Shown: positions 43,464 through 53,700 of the stretch, in pieces
How the letters are laid out: each line of letters starts with the position of its first letter
How positions within the stretch are numbered: position 1 is the stretch's first letter
Source of the DNA: Flexilinea flocculi
GTDB taxonomy: Bacteria > Chloroflexota > Anaerolineae > Anaerolineales > Anaerolineaceae
Reading direction: 5' to 3'
DNA: 64,000 nucleotides
NCBI RefSeq assembly: GCF_001192795.1
Contig: NZ_DF968179.1
Span: forward strand, 456,311 to 520,310
Notes under the pieces: model-generated
What the model saw: the letters and a program-made list of their open reading frames with translations, nothing else
Database searches by the model: none
What the model was told of the DNA's origin: nothing
Translations under genes and position numbers: made by a program

Positions 43464-45266
43464 TTATTGATTCACTGTATCTAAAACTTCTTCATAAGAG
43501 CTGGCGCCGGGCATATCGGGAACGACTTCATAAAGCAGCCATTGATGGATGAAGCTGCTCAGATCATAACCGGCAGTTTCGCTGAAAACGCGGATGAAGT
43601 TTTCTGTGTCAATTACCCTATATGCATATTCCTGAACGATCGTCCGCATTGCTTTTTGGAATATCTCATCTCCCAGTTCGTTGTTTAATGCCTGATAAAC
43701 CAAAGCGCCGCCCATGTATGCTTGTGGTCCATACATGTTCTCATAGTCGTGGTCAATCGATTTCGGACCAATCAGTTCTGTTTTCCTCTGATGATCTACG
43801 GATTGAATGCCAAGAAAATTCTTGATGTTATTTTTTTTGATCGGATCCATTTTGATTGTTTTGCAAGTTTGCGGGATATATTCCCAGAATTCGTTTTCTG
43901 AAACAGGACCTTTTATTAGAGTGTTTTCGATTTTCTGCTGAACTTCCAGCTCTGGCTTCTGGCTGCAGATCAGCTCCAAACCTTTTAAAATGTGTTCGGA
44001 ATCAGTAAAAACGATCCCGGAAGATCCGATTTCGGTCTGAAATTTCTGCGCGTATGCCTCCGCATCATAGAGATGGATACTGGAATTCGCGATGATGGCA
44101 TAGTTGTCCTGTAACGCTTGCTCGAAATCCTCTTGCCTTCCGGCGCAGCGATGCCATAGCGCTTCTGCATAGGTAGCAAAACCTTCTTTAATCCAGAGAT
44201 CGCTCCAGTCTGAAATGCCGACCAGATCGCCAATCCATTGATGGGCAATCTCATGTGCAAAACCAATTTCTCCTGCGTAGCTCATTTCGATTCCGTAAAC
44301 AGAACGTGTTTGATTCTCCAGCGCGCCGCCGATTTCTTTATTGACAACAATGCTGCCGGAATCTGCAAAGGGATATTTCCCGAGGAACGGTTCAAAGCAG
44401 GTAATCATTTCAGAAGAGAGCGCTGCCCATTCTTTAAATTGTTGGAAAGTTTTTATATCCTTCTGTAAAAAATCCAATTGAACGATGCCATCACTTGAGG
44501 TTTTTTGTTCCACGTCAAACGAATCGATGCAGACTGTATACAGATAAGCAGCCATCGGTTCACTGACCTCATACGTAAATGTTGCTTTACCCTCTGCTTG
44601 GTCATCTACCGAAAACTGAAAATCTTTTTCAGGAATCATCAACTGCCCGTCTGGCAGGAGGATGCTTTTCAGACGTCCATTGCTTGCTGCAGCAAAACGA
44701 GCAGGAATGGTAATTTCTGTTGAATAAGTAGCTTTGTCTTGCAGGAAATCGTTACAGGGGAACCAGTCAGCGGCAAAATTAGGTTCATTGATCATGCAGA
44801 ATGGTTTGTAATCCTTTTGTACTTTCGAAGCGGGAGCAGAGATTAGTATAAAATTTTCTTCCGCCAGACCGGAATACAGAATTCTGATAAGCGTCGATTG
44901 CCGTGGAGAAAACGATCCATGAATGGTTAAATTGTCCTGATCCTGAGAAAACGAAGGTATGATCCCGTCAACACTGATTTCAAGAATGTTGAAATGGCTG
45001 CTGAAATCAAGCTTCAATTCGGTCAATTCCTGTTGAATATTAATTTTTAGTTGAACATCAGCATTCAGAATGTTCGTCTGATCATCCCAGTCAAATGAAA
45101 TGTCGTAATGTTCCACTTCATAACCACAATTGCCAGACTCGGGAAAGAAAGAATCCGGTGTGCATGAATCTTCAGGTGTAATTGCGTTGACGTTTAGGAA
45201 CGAGAAAAGTGGATACAGCAGTATCAGCAGGATGTACATCGTCGTATCAAATATTCTTTTCCCCAT
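43464..45266 (-). CDS. Secreted M1 family metallopeptidase
   Basis: A 600-residue exported aminopeptidase-like enzyme. A signal peptide/TM covers about residues 8-29 (MYILLILLYPLFSFLNVNA). The zinc site HEIAHQWIGDL lies near 337-347 with the third ligand Glu in KEGFATYAEALW about 18 residues later; GGALENQTRS (near 315) matches the exopeptidase GxMEN motif with Ala and Leu replacing the usual Met, as in the cold-active/human A-type variants. The family ERAP-like C-terminal domain is missing, which is common for bacterial secreted members. GGAAGGAT precedes the ATG. It lies alone, with an intergenic spacer of 369 bp upstream. Confidence 0.88.
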   Translation of the reverse strand: MGKRIFDTTMYILLILLYPLFSFLNVNAITPEDSCTPDSFFPESGNCGYEVEHYDISFDWDDQTNILNADVQLKINIQQELTELKLDFSSHFNILEISVDGIIPSFSQDQDNLTIHGSFSPRQSTLIRILYSGLAEENFILISAPASKVQKDYKPFCMINEPNFAADWFPCNDFLQDKATYSTEITIPARFAAASNGRLKSILLPDGQLMIPEKDFQFSVDDQAEGKATFTYEVSEPMAAYLYTVCIDSFDVEQKTSSDGIVQLDFLQKDIKTFQQFKEWAALSSEMITCFEPFLGKYPFADSGSIVVNKEIGGALENQTRSVYGIEMSYAGEIGFAHEIAHQWIGDLVGISDWSDLWIKEGFATYAEALWHRCAGRQEDFEQALQDNYAIIANSSIHLYDAEAYAQKFQTEIGSSGIVFTDSEHILKGLELICSQKPELEVQQKIENTLIKGPVSENEFWEYIPQTCKTIKMDPIKKNNIKNFLGIQSVDHQRKTELIGPKSIDHDYENMYGPQAYMGGALVYQALNNELGDEIFQKAMRTIVQEYAYRVIDTENFIRVFSETAGYDLSSFIHQWLLYEVVPDMPGASSYEEVLDTVNQ

Positions 45267-45396
45267 TTTAATAATCCTTCCCTGATGCTTTCAGTTAAAA
45301 AAGCCTTCAAACCTTCGATAGTATGAAAGAAATGAAGAAACTGCTTTTCAGCAGCTTCTTCATTATACACGGCTATAACTTTGTTTTCTTTCAGTG

Positions 45397-45540
45397 CAGT
45401 AATTCGAAATATTGTTTCTATTTGAATCAATCGTGCAAATAAAAATCCGCCCAATATTTCCAATTGCGTTTTTTCAGCGCTGAAACTTGAAATAAAGACT
45501 ATCCTTTCGAATTCGTTCTTCCTCGAATTTCTAATCGCTG
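45397..45540. repeat. Two adjacent short copies of the dispersed intergenic element
   Basis: Copy one (45397-45468) starts CAGTAATTCGAAATATTG and ends CCAATATTTCCAATTGCG; it contains TTTGAATCAATCG, so its long arm is on the left, meaning it is inverted relative to most copies. Copy two (45475-45540) is degenerate, with CAGCGCTGAAAC... and TCGAATTTCTAATCGCTG. The rest of 45267-45635 shows no gene. Confidence 0.65.
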
Positions 45541-45635
45541 TAACTCATATCTTTTATTAGAAAATTAAATCGTATATATATCGATTTTTACTGATCATGG
45601 AAAAAACGGATGGAAATTGATGATTCGCCTTCGTT

Positions 45636-46793
45636 TTATCTCCATGGCATCGGCAGAATTCCTTTTTCGCGAGCTTCATAAATATTTACCCAGTCATAAC
45701 CGGATTCTCCATCATCGACATACGGCCGATCCTCATCCCAATTCGCTTCTCCTTTTGTTAATGCTTCTGAAAAATCCGTTCTGCCGATTAATGTTGTTTC
45801 AATGAAATAATACATAGCATTCTCTTGATCTGTGCGTACTGCAAGATATGCATGACCAGGAATGAAGATTATTGCCGCTTCCAGATCAAGTGCTTCAGCG
45901 GCTGACGCATACAGAGCTGCCAGTTCAATGCAATTTCCACTGGATTGCTGAAGGACTTCATACGGTGTGCGCATTCGTTGAACAGTACCCGGGCTGAATG
46001 CCAGCATTGTACTGACATAGATCAAATCGTATTCTTCTTCCGCACGCCAAATCGCTTGCAGACGGTCTAAAACACTGCCATCCTCATCGTTAATACTGCT
46101 GCCATATCCGCTGGTTATGATTCCGGTTTCGGTGTAATCTGCCGCTCTACGAATTAATTCTTCCACTGCAGGATCGTTGGGTGTAACATAGGCTGCATAT
46201 AACTCCATCGACTGATGGTAATCGAAATTGTCAACGCCCCAGACAACGTCACGCCGCGAATACAAGAGGATTTCCTGCGTTTTCCGAATAAGAACATCAT
46301 CCTCCCCATCATTGAGCTGTGTAATGCAAATACTCAACAATCCGGGCTGCTGTGAATTTAAATTGTTGACCGATGATGGAATCAATCTCGGATTCTGATG
46401 AACCTCAACCTCTTCATTCGGCTGGATGATCACCGTATCAAAAACCGAGCCGCTGTAATTGAGAATTTTAGTTTCAACGAGGATGGTTACTGTTTCAGTT
46501 CCACGATTGGTCAGATAAATATCAATTAAATCCGACAGCACATTTCCGTACAGATGATATAGCGAAGTAATTAAACCATCTTTGTATACATAATGAATTC
46601 CAATATCTCCGACAAAGTAATAATCAATGTCAGACCCTTGTGTTGATTCAGCAGAATCGGATGGATCAGTTAGATTATCCTTCAATAAATCATTCTGGAA
46701 ACTGAAAGTATCAGTTCTATGTTCTGATTGAGCTGAAACACCTACAGTACAAATCAATAGCATAAACAATAACAATAAATGAAATCTTTTCAT
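45636..46793 (-). CDS. Secreted transglutaminase-like protein (paralog 1)
   Basis: A 385-residue exported protein. A signal peptide covers about residues 1-21 (LLLLFMLLICTVGVSA). The C-terminal third has a transglutaminase-like/papain-type core: SSGNCIELAALYASAAEAL supplies the Cys, PGHAYLAVR the His and YYFIETTLI the acidic partner. The N-terminal half (about 50-200) is beta-rich with FVGDIGIHYVYKDGLITSLYH, probably an Ig-like domain. AGGAACC precedes the ATG. The gene at 46960 is a close paralog in tandem. The activity (protein cross-linking, peptidase or a non-catalytic role) cannot be decided. Confidence 0.85.
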   Translation of the reverse strand: MKRFHLLLLFMLLICTVGVSAQSEHRTDTFSFQNDLLKDNLTDPSDSAESTQGSDIDYYFVGDIGIHYVYKDGLITSLYHLYGNVLSDLIDIYLTNRGTETVTILVETKILNYSGSVFDTVIIQPNEEVEVHQNPRLIPSSVNNLNSQQPGLLSICITQLNDGEDDVLIRKTQEILLYSRRDVVWGVDNFDYHQSMELYAAYVTPNDPAVEELIRRAADYTETGIITSGYGSSINDEDGSVLDRLQAIWRAEEEYDLIYVSTMLAFSPGTVQRMRTPYEVLQQSSGNCIELAALYASAAEALDLEAAIIFIPGHAYLAVRTDQENAMYYFIETTLIGRTDFSEALTKGEANWDEDRPYVDDGESGYDWVNIYEAREKGILPMPWR

Positions 46794-46815
46794 AGAAGGT
46801 TCCTGTGTCCGAGTT

Positions 46816-46937
46816 CAGTGATTCGAAATTTGGATTGATTTTTCAAATGAAGAAAGGAAATTGTTTGTTCATATGGGTTTACGCTTAACCCCAACCATAT
46901 GAACAACAAAGAATCCTTATCCATTTTCGAATGGCTG
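46816..46937. repeat. Dispersed intergenic element with hairpin core, between the two paralogs
   Basis: Left end CAGTGATTCGAAATTTGG; right end CCATTTTCGAATGGCTG. The stem TTGTTCATATGG (46865-46876) pairs with CCATATGAACAA (46895-46906), a middle-stem sequence not found in other copies. Confidence 0.9.
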
Positions 46938-46959
46938 GTCATTGTTGGATACGCTGGAT

Positions 46960-48138
46960 TTATCTCCAGGGCATCGGTAAAATTCCTTTTTCGCGAGCTT
47001 CATAAATATTGACCCAGCCGTAGCCGGAAACTTCAGCATCTACGTAAGGACGATGTTCTTTCCAGTTTTCATTTCCTTTTGCAACTGCATCCGAAAAATC
47101 AGCTCTTCCTATTAATGTCGTTTCAATGAAATAATAAAAAGCATTTTCTTGGTCGGTGCGGATTGCGACATAGGCATGACCGGGAATAAAAATGAGTGCA
47201 GCTTCTAATTTCAGCGCTTCTGCAACGGACGCATACAGAATTGCCAATTCAATGCAATTCCCGCTGGATTGCGATAAAACTTCATAGGGAGTACGTGCTC
47301 TCTGCCTGGTCCCTGGACTGAATGCCTTCATTGTGCTGATATATGTCAGGTGATATTCTTCTTCTGCCTTCCAAACTGCCTGCAACCGGTCCCATACGCT
47401 TCCATCCTCATCATTGATCACCCCGCCATATCCATTGGTAATAATTCCGGATTCTGTGTAATCGGCTGCTTTGCGAATTAATTCTTCCACTGCCGGATCA
47501 TTGGGAGCTACCCAGGCAGCATAAAGTTCTTTGATTTCTTTCCACTCAAAACCTTCTATCCAGACGACGTCTCGCCTGGAATAGATAAGAATTTCTTTGC
47601 TTTCTTTTAGAATCGTATCGTCCCCTCCCTCTTTGAGTTCAGTAAAGCTGATTGTAAAATATCCAGGCATTTGGGAGTTTAATTGATCAATCGCCTCGGT
47701 ATTCAGACGGGGATTTTGATGAATCTCTACAGCTTTGTTCGGATAGATCACAACTGTGTCCGAAACGGGTGTACTGTACCCGGATATTTCACTTTCGACA
47801 TACATGGTTATCGGTTCTGTTCCCGTATTTGTAAGATAGATGTCCACAAAGTGATCCAAAACAGTTCCATACAGGTGATAAAGCGATGTGACTAATCCTT
47901 CGGTGTAAACGTAGAAAACACCAATATCTCCAAAAAATGCGTATTCAATGTTTTCCGAATCATCCGTTTCATCCTGTAACCAATTTTCAGTCTGATTTTG
48001 GGCTTGCCCTGTCCCTTTTATAGGAACAAATGATTCCGTACCGGATGAATTCGCTTGAGTTAACGCAGACTGCCCTGAAGCTTGCGAAGTGATCATCACT
48101 GCCAACAGTAAAATGAGAAAGAAAATGTTTTTATTCAT
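46960..48138 (-). CDS. Secreted transglutaminase-like protein (paralog 2)
   Basis: A 392-residue protein, tandem paralog of the gene at 45636. Signal peptide NIFFLILLLAVMITSQASGQ is at the N-terminus when translation starts at the ATG at 48138; the frame extends to 48189 (MFLFHKSSSYRS...), but that would place 17 extra residues before the signal. Shared blocks include FFGDIGVFYVYTEGLVTSLYH, SSGNCIELAILYASVAEAL, PGHAYVAIRTDQENAFYYF and the identical C-terminus EAREKGILPMPWR. Cys, His and acidic candidate residues are conserved in both, so both may be active. No ribosome site is evident at either start. Confidence 0.83.
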   Translation of the reverse strand: MNKNIFFLILLLAVMITSQASGQSALTQANSSGTESFVPIKGTGQAQNQTENWLQDETDDSENIEYAFFGDIGVFYVYTEGLVTSLYHLYGTVLDHFVDIYLTNTGTEPITMYVESEISGYSTPVSDTVVIYPNKAVEIHQNPRLNTEAIDQLNSQMPGYFTISFTELKEGGDDTILKESKEILIYSRRDVVWIEGFEWKEIKELYAAWVAPNDPAVEELIRKAADYTESGIITNGYGGVINDEDGSVWDRLQAVWKAEEEYHLTYISTMKAFSPGTRQRARTPYEVLSQSSGNCIELAILYASVAEALKLEAALIFIPGHAYVAIRTDQENAFYYFIETTLIGRADFSDAVAKGNENWKEHRPYVDAEVSGYGWVNIYEAREKGILPMPWR

Positions 48139-48203
48139 GGCGCGAATCCGTATTGATCTGTAACTTGAAGATTTATGGAAAAGGAACATCTGAGATTATC
48201 AAT

Positions 48204-48366
48204 AATTCAAAATCAGATGGTTTTTATAAAGAGAGAGGAAGCTTGTTGTTGTGTTTTTTTTCCAGCAAACCGAAATTTAAAGAGGATTCATAATTGTTTT
48301 GATTTTTTTGCGCTTCGTGCAAAATTAACATAATTCCAATTATTGGTTCTCATATTTCGAATTGCT
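48204..48366. repeat. Nested pair of dispersed intergenic elements
   Basis: The outer copy begins AATTCAAAATCAGATGG and reads to CTTGTTGTTGTG; at 48263 a second element starts CAGCAAACCGAAATTT and ends CATATTTCGAATTGC (48351-48365) with its own core TTTTTTTGCGC-TTC-GTGCAAAA. The arrangement looks like one copy inserted into another. Confidence 0.65.
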
Positions 48367-48447
48367 ATGGATCCATAATGAAAATACTAAAAAAATAATG
48401 ATTATATTTATCATAAATGATTTTTCCGATTTTTCAACCATGCAAAC

Positions 48448-48571
48448 AGCAATTCGAATGATGCAAAAAATTATAGGATGTTGTGTTGATTTTTGCGCTT
48501 AACTTAAAGCCATTACAACAACAAGTTTTTCCCGATTGATTTGAATAGCAAATCCGGGTTACGAATTACGG
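48448..48571. repeat. Dispersed intergenic element, full length
   Basis: Left end CAGCAATTCGAATGATG; core GTTGTGTTGATTTTTGCGC with AAAGCCATTACAACAACAAG (degenerate pairing); right arm CCCGATTGATTTGAATAGC and right end TTACGAATTACGG. Confidence 0.8.
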
Positions 48572-48642
48572 TTGTAATTAATCATCTATTGTCAATCGGC
48601 TATCGTGAGCATATAATCAAAAAAAACACGGAGACTGAAATC

Positions 48643-49569
48643 ATGCCATTTGATATCCAGATTCTGCTTGACCTTGAACAAATCCGCAATCCAATTTTTA
48701 CAAAAATTTTTCTCCTTATGACGCAATTTGGCGAGGAATTGATATTGCTTCCTCTGATGTGTCTGGTTTATTGGTGCTTCAATAAAAGGCTGGCATGTTT
48801 TGCTGCGCTGAATTTTTTTAGTGCTCTATTAGTCAATCATGTTTTAAAAATCACCTTTTGTGTGAATCGACCCTGGATTCGAAATACACAGTTATCCCCG
48901 GTTCCCGATGCGCTGGACAGTGCAACAGGATTTTCTTTTCCAAGCGGACATACTGCGAATGCAGTATCGATTTACGGTTCTGTACTTTTATGGTTTCGCA
49001 AACACATCTGGATAGTGATTTTAAATGGCTGTTTTATTCTTCTGATAGCCTTCTCCAGATTATATCTGGGAGTACATACGCTGCAGGATGTTGCGGTTTC
49101 TCTGATTGCCGGTTTCATACTTCTTTTTTTCAATCAATGGATTTTTAAAAGGATCGAGAAAAATCCAGAGAGAGATCGACTGTATTTAGGTTTGATTTTT
49201 GCATTGGCAGTACTTTGCGCACTTTACACTATTCTAAAACCTTATCCGGATGGAACACAAGATGCCTTAAAAGCAGATGGTATGAAAACACTGGGCGCGA
49301 TGGTCGGCACAGTTTGCGGAGTTTATTGGGATTTCAGAAAAATCCGGTTTTCAAAATCCGAAAAGCCGTGGATCAACATGGTTCGATTTATTATCGGTTT
49401 GGCTGTTTTACTCTTCTTAAAGCCGATGTTGAAAAGTCCCTTGAACCAATATTTTGGCTTGCTTTTGGGGAGTTTTATCCGTTATTTCATTTTACTCTTT
49501 TGGATTTTTGGCTTATATCCATTTTTGTTTACTCTTTTAAATACAGCCCGCCGTAATCTTAATGAATGA
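48643..49569 (+). CDS. PAP2-superfamily membrane phosphatase
   Basis: A 308-residue multi-pass membrane phosphatase, acting on phosphatidate, undecaprenyl pyrophosphate or similar lipids. The three PAP2 motifs are present: KITFCVNRPW (K-x6-RP), PSGHT, and SRLYLGVHTLQDV (SR-x5-H-x3-D). About seven hydrophobic helices follow the pattern of the family, with several more at the C-terminus. The open frame begins earlier (48541), inside the repeat element, but ACGGAGA precedes the ATG at 48643. The 3' end overlaps the following GNAT gene by 8 bp, so the two are coupled. Confidence 0.9.
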   Translation: MPFDIQILLDLEQIRNPIFTKIFLLMTQFGEELILLPLMCLVYWCFNKRLACFAALNFFSALLVNHVLKITFCVNRPWIRNTQLSPVPDALDSATGFSFPSGHTANAVSIYGSVLLWFRKHIWIVILNGCFILLIAFSRLYLGVHTLQDVAVSLIAGFILLFFNQWIFKRIEKNPERDRLYLGLIFALAVLCALYTILKPYPDGTQDALKADGMKTLGAMVGTVCGVYWDFRKIRFSKSEKPWINMVRFIIGLAVLLFLKPMLKSPLNQYFGLLLGSFIRYFILLFWIFGLYPFLFTLLNTARRNLNE

Positions 49570-50521
49570 TCAGTCCGCTTATCGAATTCGCGAAATTGAT
49601 GCGCGAAAGGATATTTTTCAGATTCCTGACTTGATTGAGTTTTGTTTCCGCGCATATCTTGATCCGGACGGGATTGAATTTATCAAAAAATTACGTTCAG
49701 CCGCTGAATCTTTGAAAAAGCAATCATTTTATTCATTTTTCCCTTTCAATGAAATGAACATCAACGGATATCTCTGTGTCAATCATGATGGCGTAATTAT
49801 TGGAAATGTCAACTTATTCCCGGTTCGGGTTATGAATCATTTTGCCTACTTAATTGCCAATGTATGTGTCCATCCGGATTATCGACGGCAAGGAATCGGC
49901 CGTTCATTGATAGAATCTGCATTGAAATATGCAAAGTCACATTTTGTTGATACTGTTTATCTTCAGGTGCGGGAAGAGACTGATGATGTCATCCGCTTAT
50001 ATAAAAATCTTGGCTTTCGTGAAGATGGACGGAGAACAAGCTGGATCTGTCCTATCAATGGTTCCAGGGAAAAGAACCTTATTGAATTGCGGCATGAAAA
50101 AACTTTTTTGAAGGAAAAACGGGAGTATCAAATCTTTTTCAGGCGATGGTATCCGGAAAAAATCATTTGGAATTTGAATTATGATCCCGGATTATTTCAA
50201 TTTGGATTATTTCATCGAATATTTCGGAGCATATATCAAAAAAAGGCTGAATTCTTTAAGATTTTAGATTCCGATAAGCGGATATTATGCTGGATTGGTT
50301 GGCAGCCGACGAATACTTTTTCAAATACTTTATGGTTTGTTCCCACAGATTTTTGTGATGAAAACCAGGCGATTTCCATTCTTCTCAGTTTGAAGAATTC
50401 CTATTCCATCGAAAAACCTTTTCAAATCAATTTTCCGAAAGGCAGTTATGCCGAATCCTTTTTGACTGCCGGCTTTTTTGTACAAAGCCGGTTGGTGTGG
50501 ATGAGTAAAGTTGTACGATGA
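49562..50521 (+). CDS. GNAT family N-acetyltransferase
   Basis: A 319-residue protein. The first half (about 1-170) has a clear acetyl-CoA domain with NVCVHPDYRRQGIGRSLIESALKYA and VYLQVREETDDVIRLYKNLGFREDG. The second half (about 180-319) shows no recognisable motif to me, although a two-domain layout with a degenerate second GNAT fold is possible. It overlaps the PAP2 gene by 8 bp. Its substrate is unknown. A strong terminator follows at 50594. Confidence 0.85.
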   Translation: MNDQSAYRIREIDARKDIFQIPDLIEFCFRAYLDPDGIEFIKKLRSAAESLKKQSFYSFFPFNEMNINGYLCVNHDGVIIGNVNLFPVRVMNHFAYLIANVCVHPDYRRQGIGRSLIESALKYAKSHFVDTVYLQVREETDDVIRLYKNLGFREDGRRTSWICPINGSREKNLIELRHEKTFLKEKREYQIFFRRWYPEKIIWNLNYDPGLFQFGLFHRIFRSIYQKKAEFFKILDSDKRILCWIGWQPTNTFSNTLWFVPTDFCDENQAISILLSLKNSYSIEKPFQINFPKGSYAESFLTAGFFVQSRLVWMSKVVR

Positions 50522-50593
50522 TAACTCATCGATCTCTATTGGTGTGATTTTCAAAATTTCATCGGATCAATGTAATAAATGAATTACGAAATA

Positions 50594-50653
50594 AAACAGT
50601 GGATTTGTCATCATGTAAGATACAAGAACAAATCCACTGTTTATGTTTTTTTT
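50594..50653 (+). terminator. Rho-independent terminator
   Basis: AAACAGTGGATTTGT (50594-50608) pairs perfectly with ACAAATCCACTGTTT (50628-50642), 15 bp, followed by an 8-T run (50646-50653). Confidence 0.92.
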
Positions 50654-50655
50654 GC

Positions 50656-50778
50656 CAGCAATTCGAAAAACGGGGAGGATTCTATGTTGTTGTGATGGCT
50701 TTACAGGAAGCGCAAAACCATCACAATATCACGTTTTTCCCGATTGATTCGGATTGCATGTCAATATTTCATATTGCT
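50656..50778. repeat. Dispersed intergenic element, abutting a terminator
   Basis: Left end CAGCAATTCGAAAAACGGG; stem TTGTGATGG (50690-50698) pairs with CCATCACAA (50718-50726); right arm CCCGATTGATTCGGATTGC and right end CAATATTTCATATTGCT. The element begins 3 bp after the T run of the preceding terminator. Confidence 0.88.
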
Positions 50779-50795
50779 AAGAATAAACCGAAAGA

Positions 50796-53700
50796 TTATT
50801 TTTCTTTCAATTCCGGAAGTACAAATTGATTGACATGATTAGCAAATGTGTCAACAACCCAGACAGATCCCTCAGCATCAACCGAAATTCCGGTTGGCAT
50901 GGAGGTGTTGTCAATATTTCCACCTCCTCCATTCCATGATCGGATTAATTCACCCTGCGGGGTGTATTCCCAAACCAGATATCCTTCCGGATCGGTAATC
51001 AGGATATTTCCCGATGGGAGGTATGCAATGTAAGGCTTGTTATCTAAAGATTGCGAATACCAGGCTTGGACTTCAAATGACGCGACAACCTGATAGGTAG
51101 GATGGGCACCTTCCACGTCAAAAATTTGTACTCGCTGATTCCATGTATCCGCGACTGCCAGGCGTTTATCCTCAAATAATGCAATTCCTACCGGTTCATC
51201 CAGTTCACCGGTGCCCATGCCGGGAGTTCCGAATTTATCGATAAAATTCCCGTTCTGGTCGTATATCATGATTCTTTTATTTCCAGTGTCCGAGACAAAA
51301 ACTCTGCCATTTGAGTCCACGGCAACCGAGCGTGGTCCATAAAAGGATTTTGTTATATCTGCTGGATCATTTGCATACCATTCTGTGAGAAATGTCCCGT
51401 TTTCATCGAATTTCAACATGCGATGATTCCATGTATCAGCCACATAGACACTGCCATCCGGTCCAACTGCAATACCCCACGGCTGGTTAAATCCACCTCT
51501 CTCTGCAGCGTTCCACATTCCTAAAAATTCACCTGTCTTAGAGAAGTATTGCACTCGATGATTATCGGAATCCAGAACATAGATTCGCCCGGATTTTGAT
51601 ACTGCAACGCCTCTGGGCGCTGTAAACTGACCTTGTTCAACACCTTGGGATCCGATGGTAACGAATGGATCGATTTCAGAAAATTTCTCATCACTGATAT
51701 ATTCAGTCTCATCATCCTGGGGCTGCGAAAGATCATCGATATTCCCTAACGACCACATTTTCTGCAGAAGGTCTTTTTTCATATATACAACCATCCGGGC
51801 AGAAGGTTCCCAGGTCTCTTTCGTTAATGTATAAGATCCAGTAACTTGCGCATATTTCTTATAATCGCGATTCAACCAGATATCAAACAATGCAGAACGC
51901 ATATCCGGATTCAAAAGTGCATTTGCGATTCTGGCTGGTGTCAGATTCCAATAATCCTGATTAGGCCACCACAAACGAATATACTCAAATCGATAATACC
52001 CGTTTTGGACAATTGGTTTCAAACGGCTTTCTTTGGTTGTATTTGCGATAATAACATCATAATTCCGAAGTTCTCTGGTTGGATTGTCTTCACCGAAATA
52101 AAACTTCGAACTGTAATCCCGGAAATACCACCAGTAGGGATACAGCGCATCGTTGTCATATGCGACCTTGATGGTTTTTCCTTGTCCGGTTCTGGCTGCG
52201 ATTTCTTCAATCTGTTTCAGTGCGATTTTTGGACCAGGTCCGGCATGTGCATAAACGAGCAGCTCGTTTGCATAATCATAATTGATAAAAGAAGCATTAT
52301 ATGCGGTTCTTGCTTGCAGAATCGCCAGGATACCAATTAAAAGCAATGTATAAAACTTGAATGTATCCTTTTTAAACCATTTCCGGCAGATTTGTACCAG
52401 AAAAATCATTACAGTAATCAGGACAATCGCTGAGAGGATAAATTGATTCGTGCTTTTTAATTGCGTTAATTCTTTTCCAGAGAAAGGTTTAACGGCGCCT
52501 CGGATGGATGAGTCGATACCGATCAATGCAAAAATACCGGTTATCGTTCCGGCTAATGCTGCCAGACTGTACCATGAGATTATTTTCTTCCATGCTATTG
52601 TTTCAAGTAAATAACCAATACCCCAGGCTGCTGAAAGAGCAAGCGGGATTGCAATATGAACAGTCAGCCAGGGCATTTTTTCGCCGGCGATTGAATACGC
52701 CAGCAACGCAGACAATGACCAGAAAAGGAACAGCGTCAGAGTTGGAATTTTCCCGTCTTGCCAGAGCGGTTGAAGACCCGGTTCTTTGATTTCATTAAGA
52801 TCAACAGTGAAATTGGATTCGAACGATGCTTTTTCTTCCTGTAGGATGGAATCGGGTTCTGTAACTGTTTCATTTTTTACATTGGGAAACTTTTCCGGTT
52901 CTACAACAGCTTTTTCATCATCCGGATTTTTTTTATCGTTTTCAAACGATTCCGAAAGAACCAGGCATGGCTTTTGGAAAAACTTATGGTATTTGGAAGC
53001 AAAATAAATAGCAGCAATAGTACCTGCAACGGATAAGAATTCATAGAGTGGAATTAAGATCATCCCGTAATAGTAGAATGGTTGTCCGCCGCGTTGTACT
53101 TCCTGTTGAGACAGCCAGTAACCGAGTGAACCGATAATTCCGGTGAAAAATCCTTGGCCGTTTGAAAAAAACGTTGTATAGAATGTTACAAAAATAAGGT
53201 AAAAAAGGGCAGCAGCTTTCAGGAATAATTTTCGATACCACCAATAACCGATCAGGAGAGATATGACAAACAGAATTGCGAGGAAAATTCCTGTTCGAAG
53301 CATACCCTGAGCCGAATAATCCAAAGGATCCCATCCGATCAGTTTAACCGGAAAAGCGGTCAGCTGCGGCAGAATGAGCGCGCCGACAAAAACGATCAAG
53401 TTAAAAGCAGGCAGTTCACGTAGTGATAACCAGCCAATTTTTAATAATAATTGAGCAATTGCTGCGATGAACCCTAAACCGCCAATGACTGATAGAACGA
53501 TAGAAGCAGTGAATATCATTCGGTCAGGGTTTTCACTTTGGTTGTTCAAACTGAAAACCATGACTCCAATTATGAATAATAATGCGGTACTGAATAGCAG
53601 AAGCAAACTTTTTCTGCGATTTTTCTTTTCCGATTGCAGAATTTTCCATAGATCCACGACCAACAAAATTCCGCAAAAAAGTAAAAATTGTGCCGTGTAA

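Noticed and set aside
45224-45463. A 79-codon minus-strand frame upstream of the M1 peptidase
   Set aside because: It overlaps the peptidase start and runs through a repeat element, with no ribosome site or recognisable domain.
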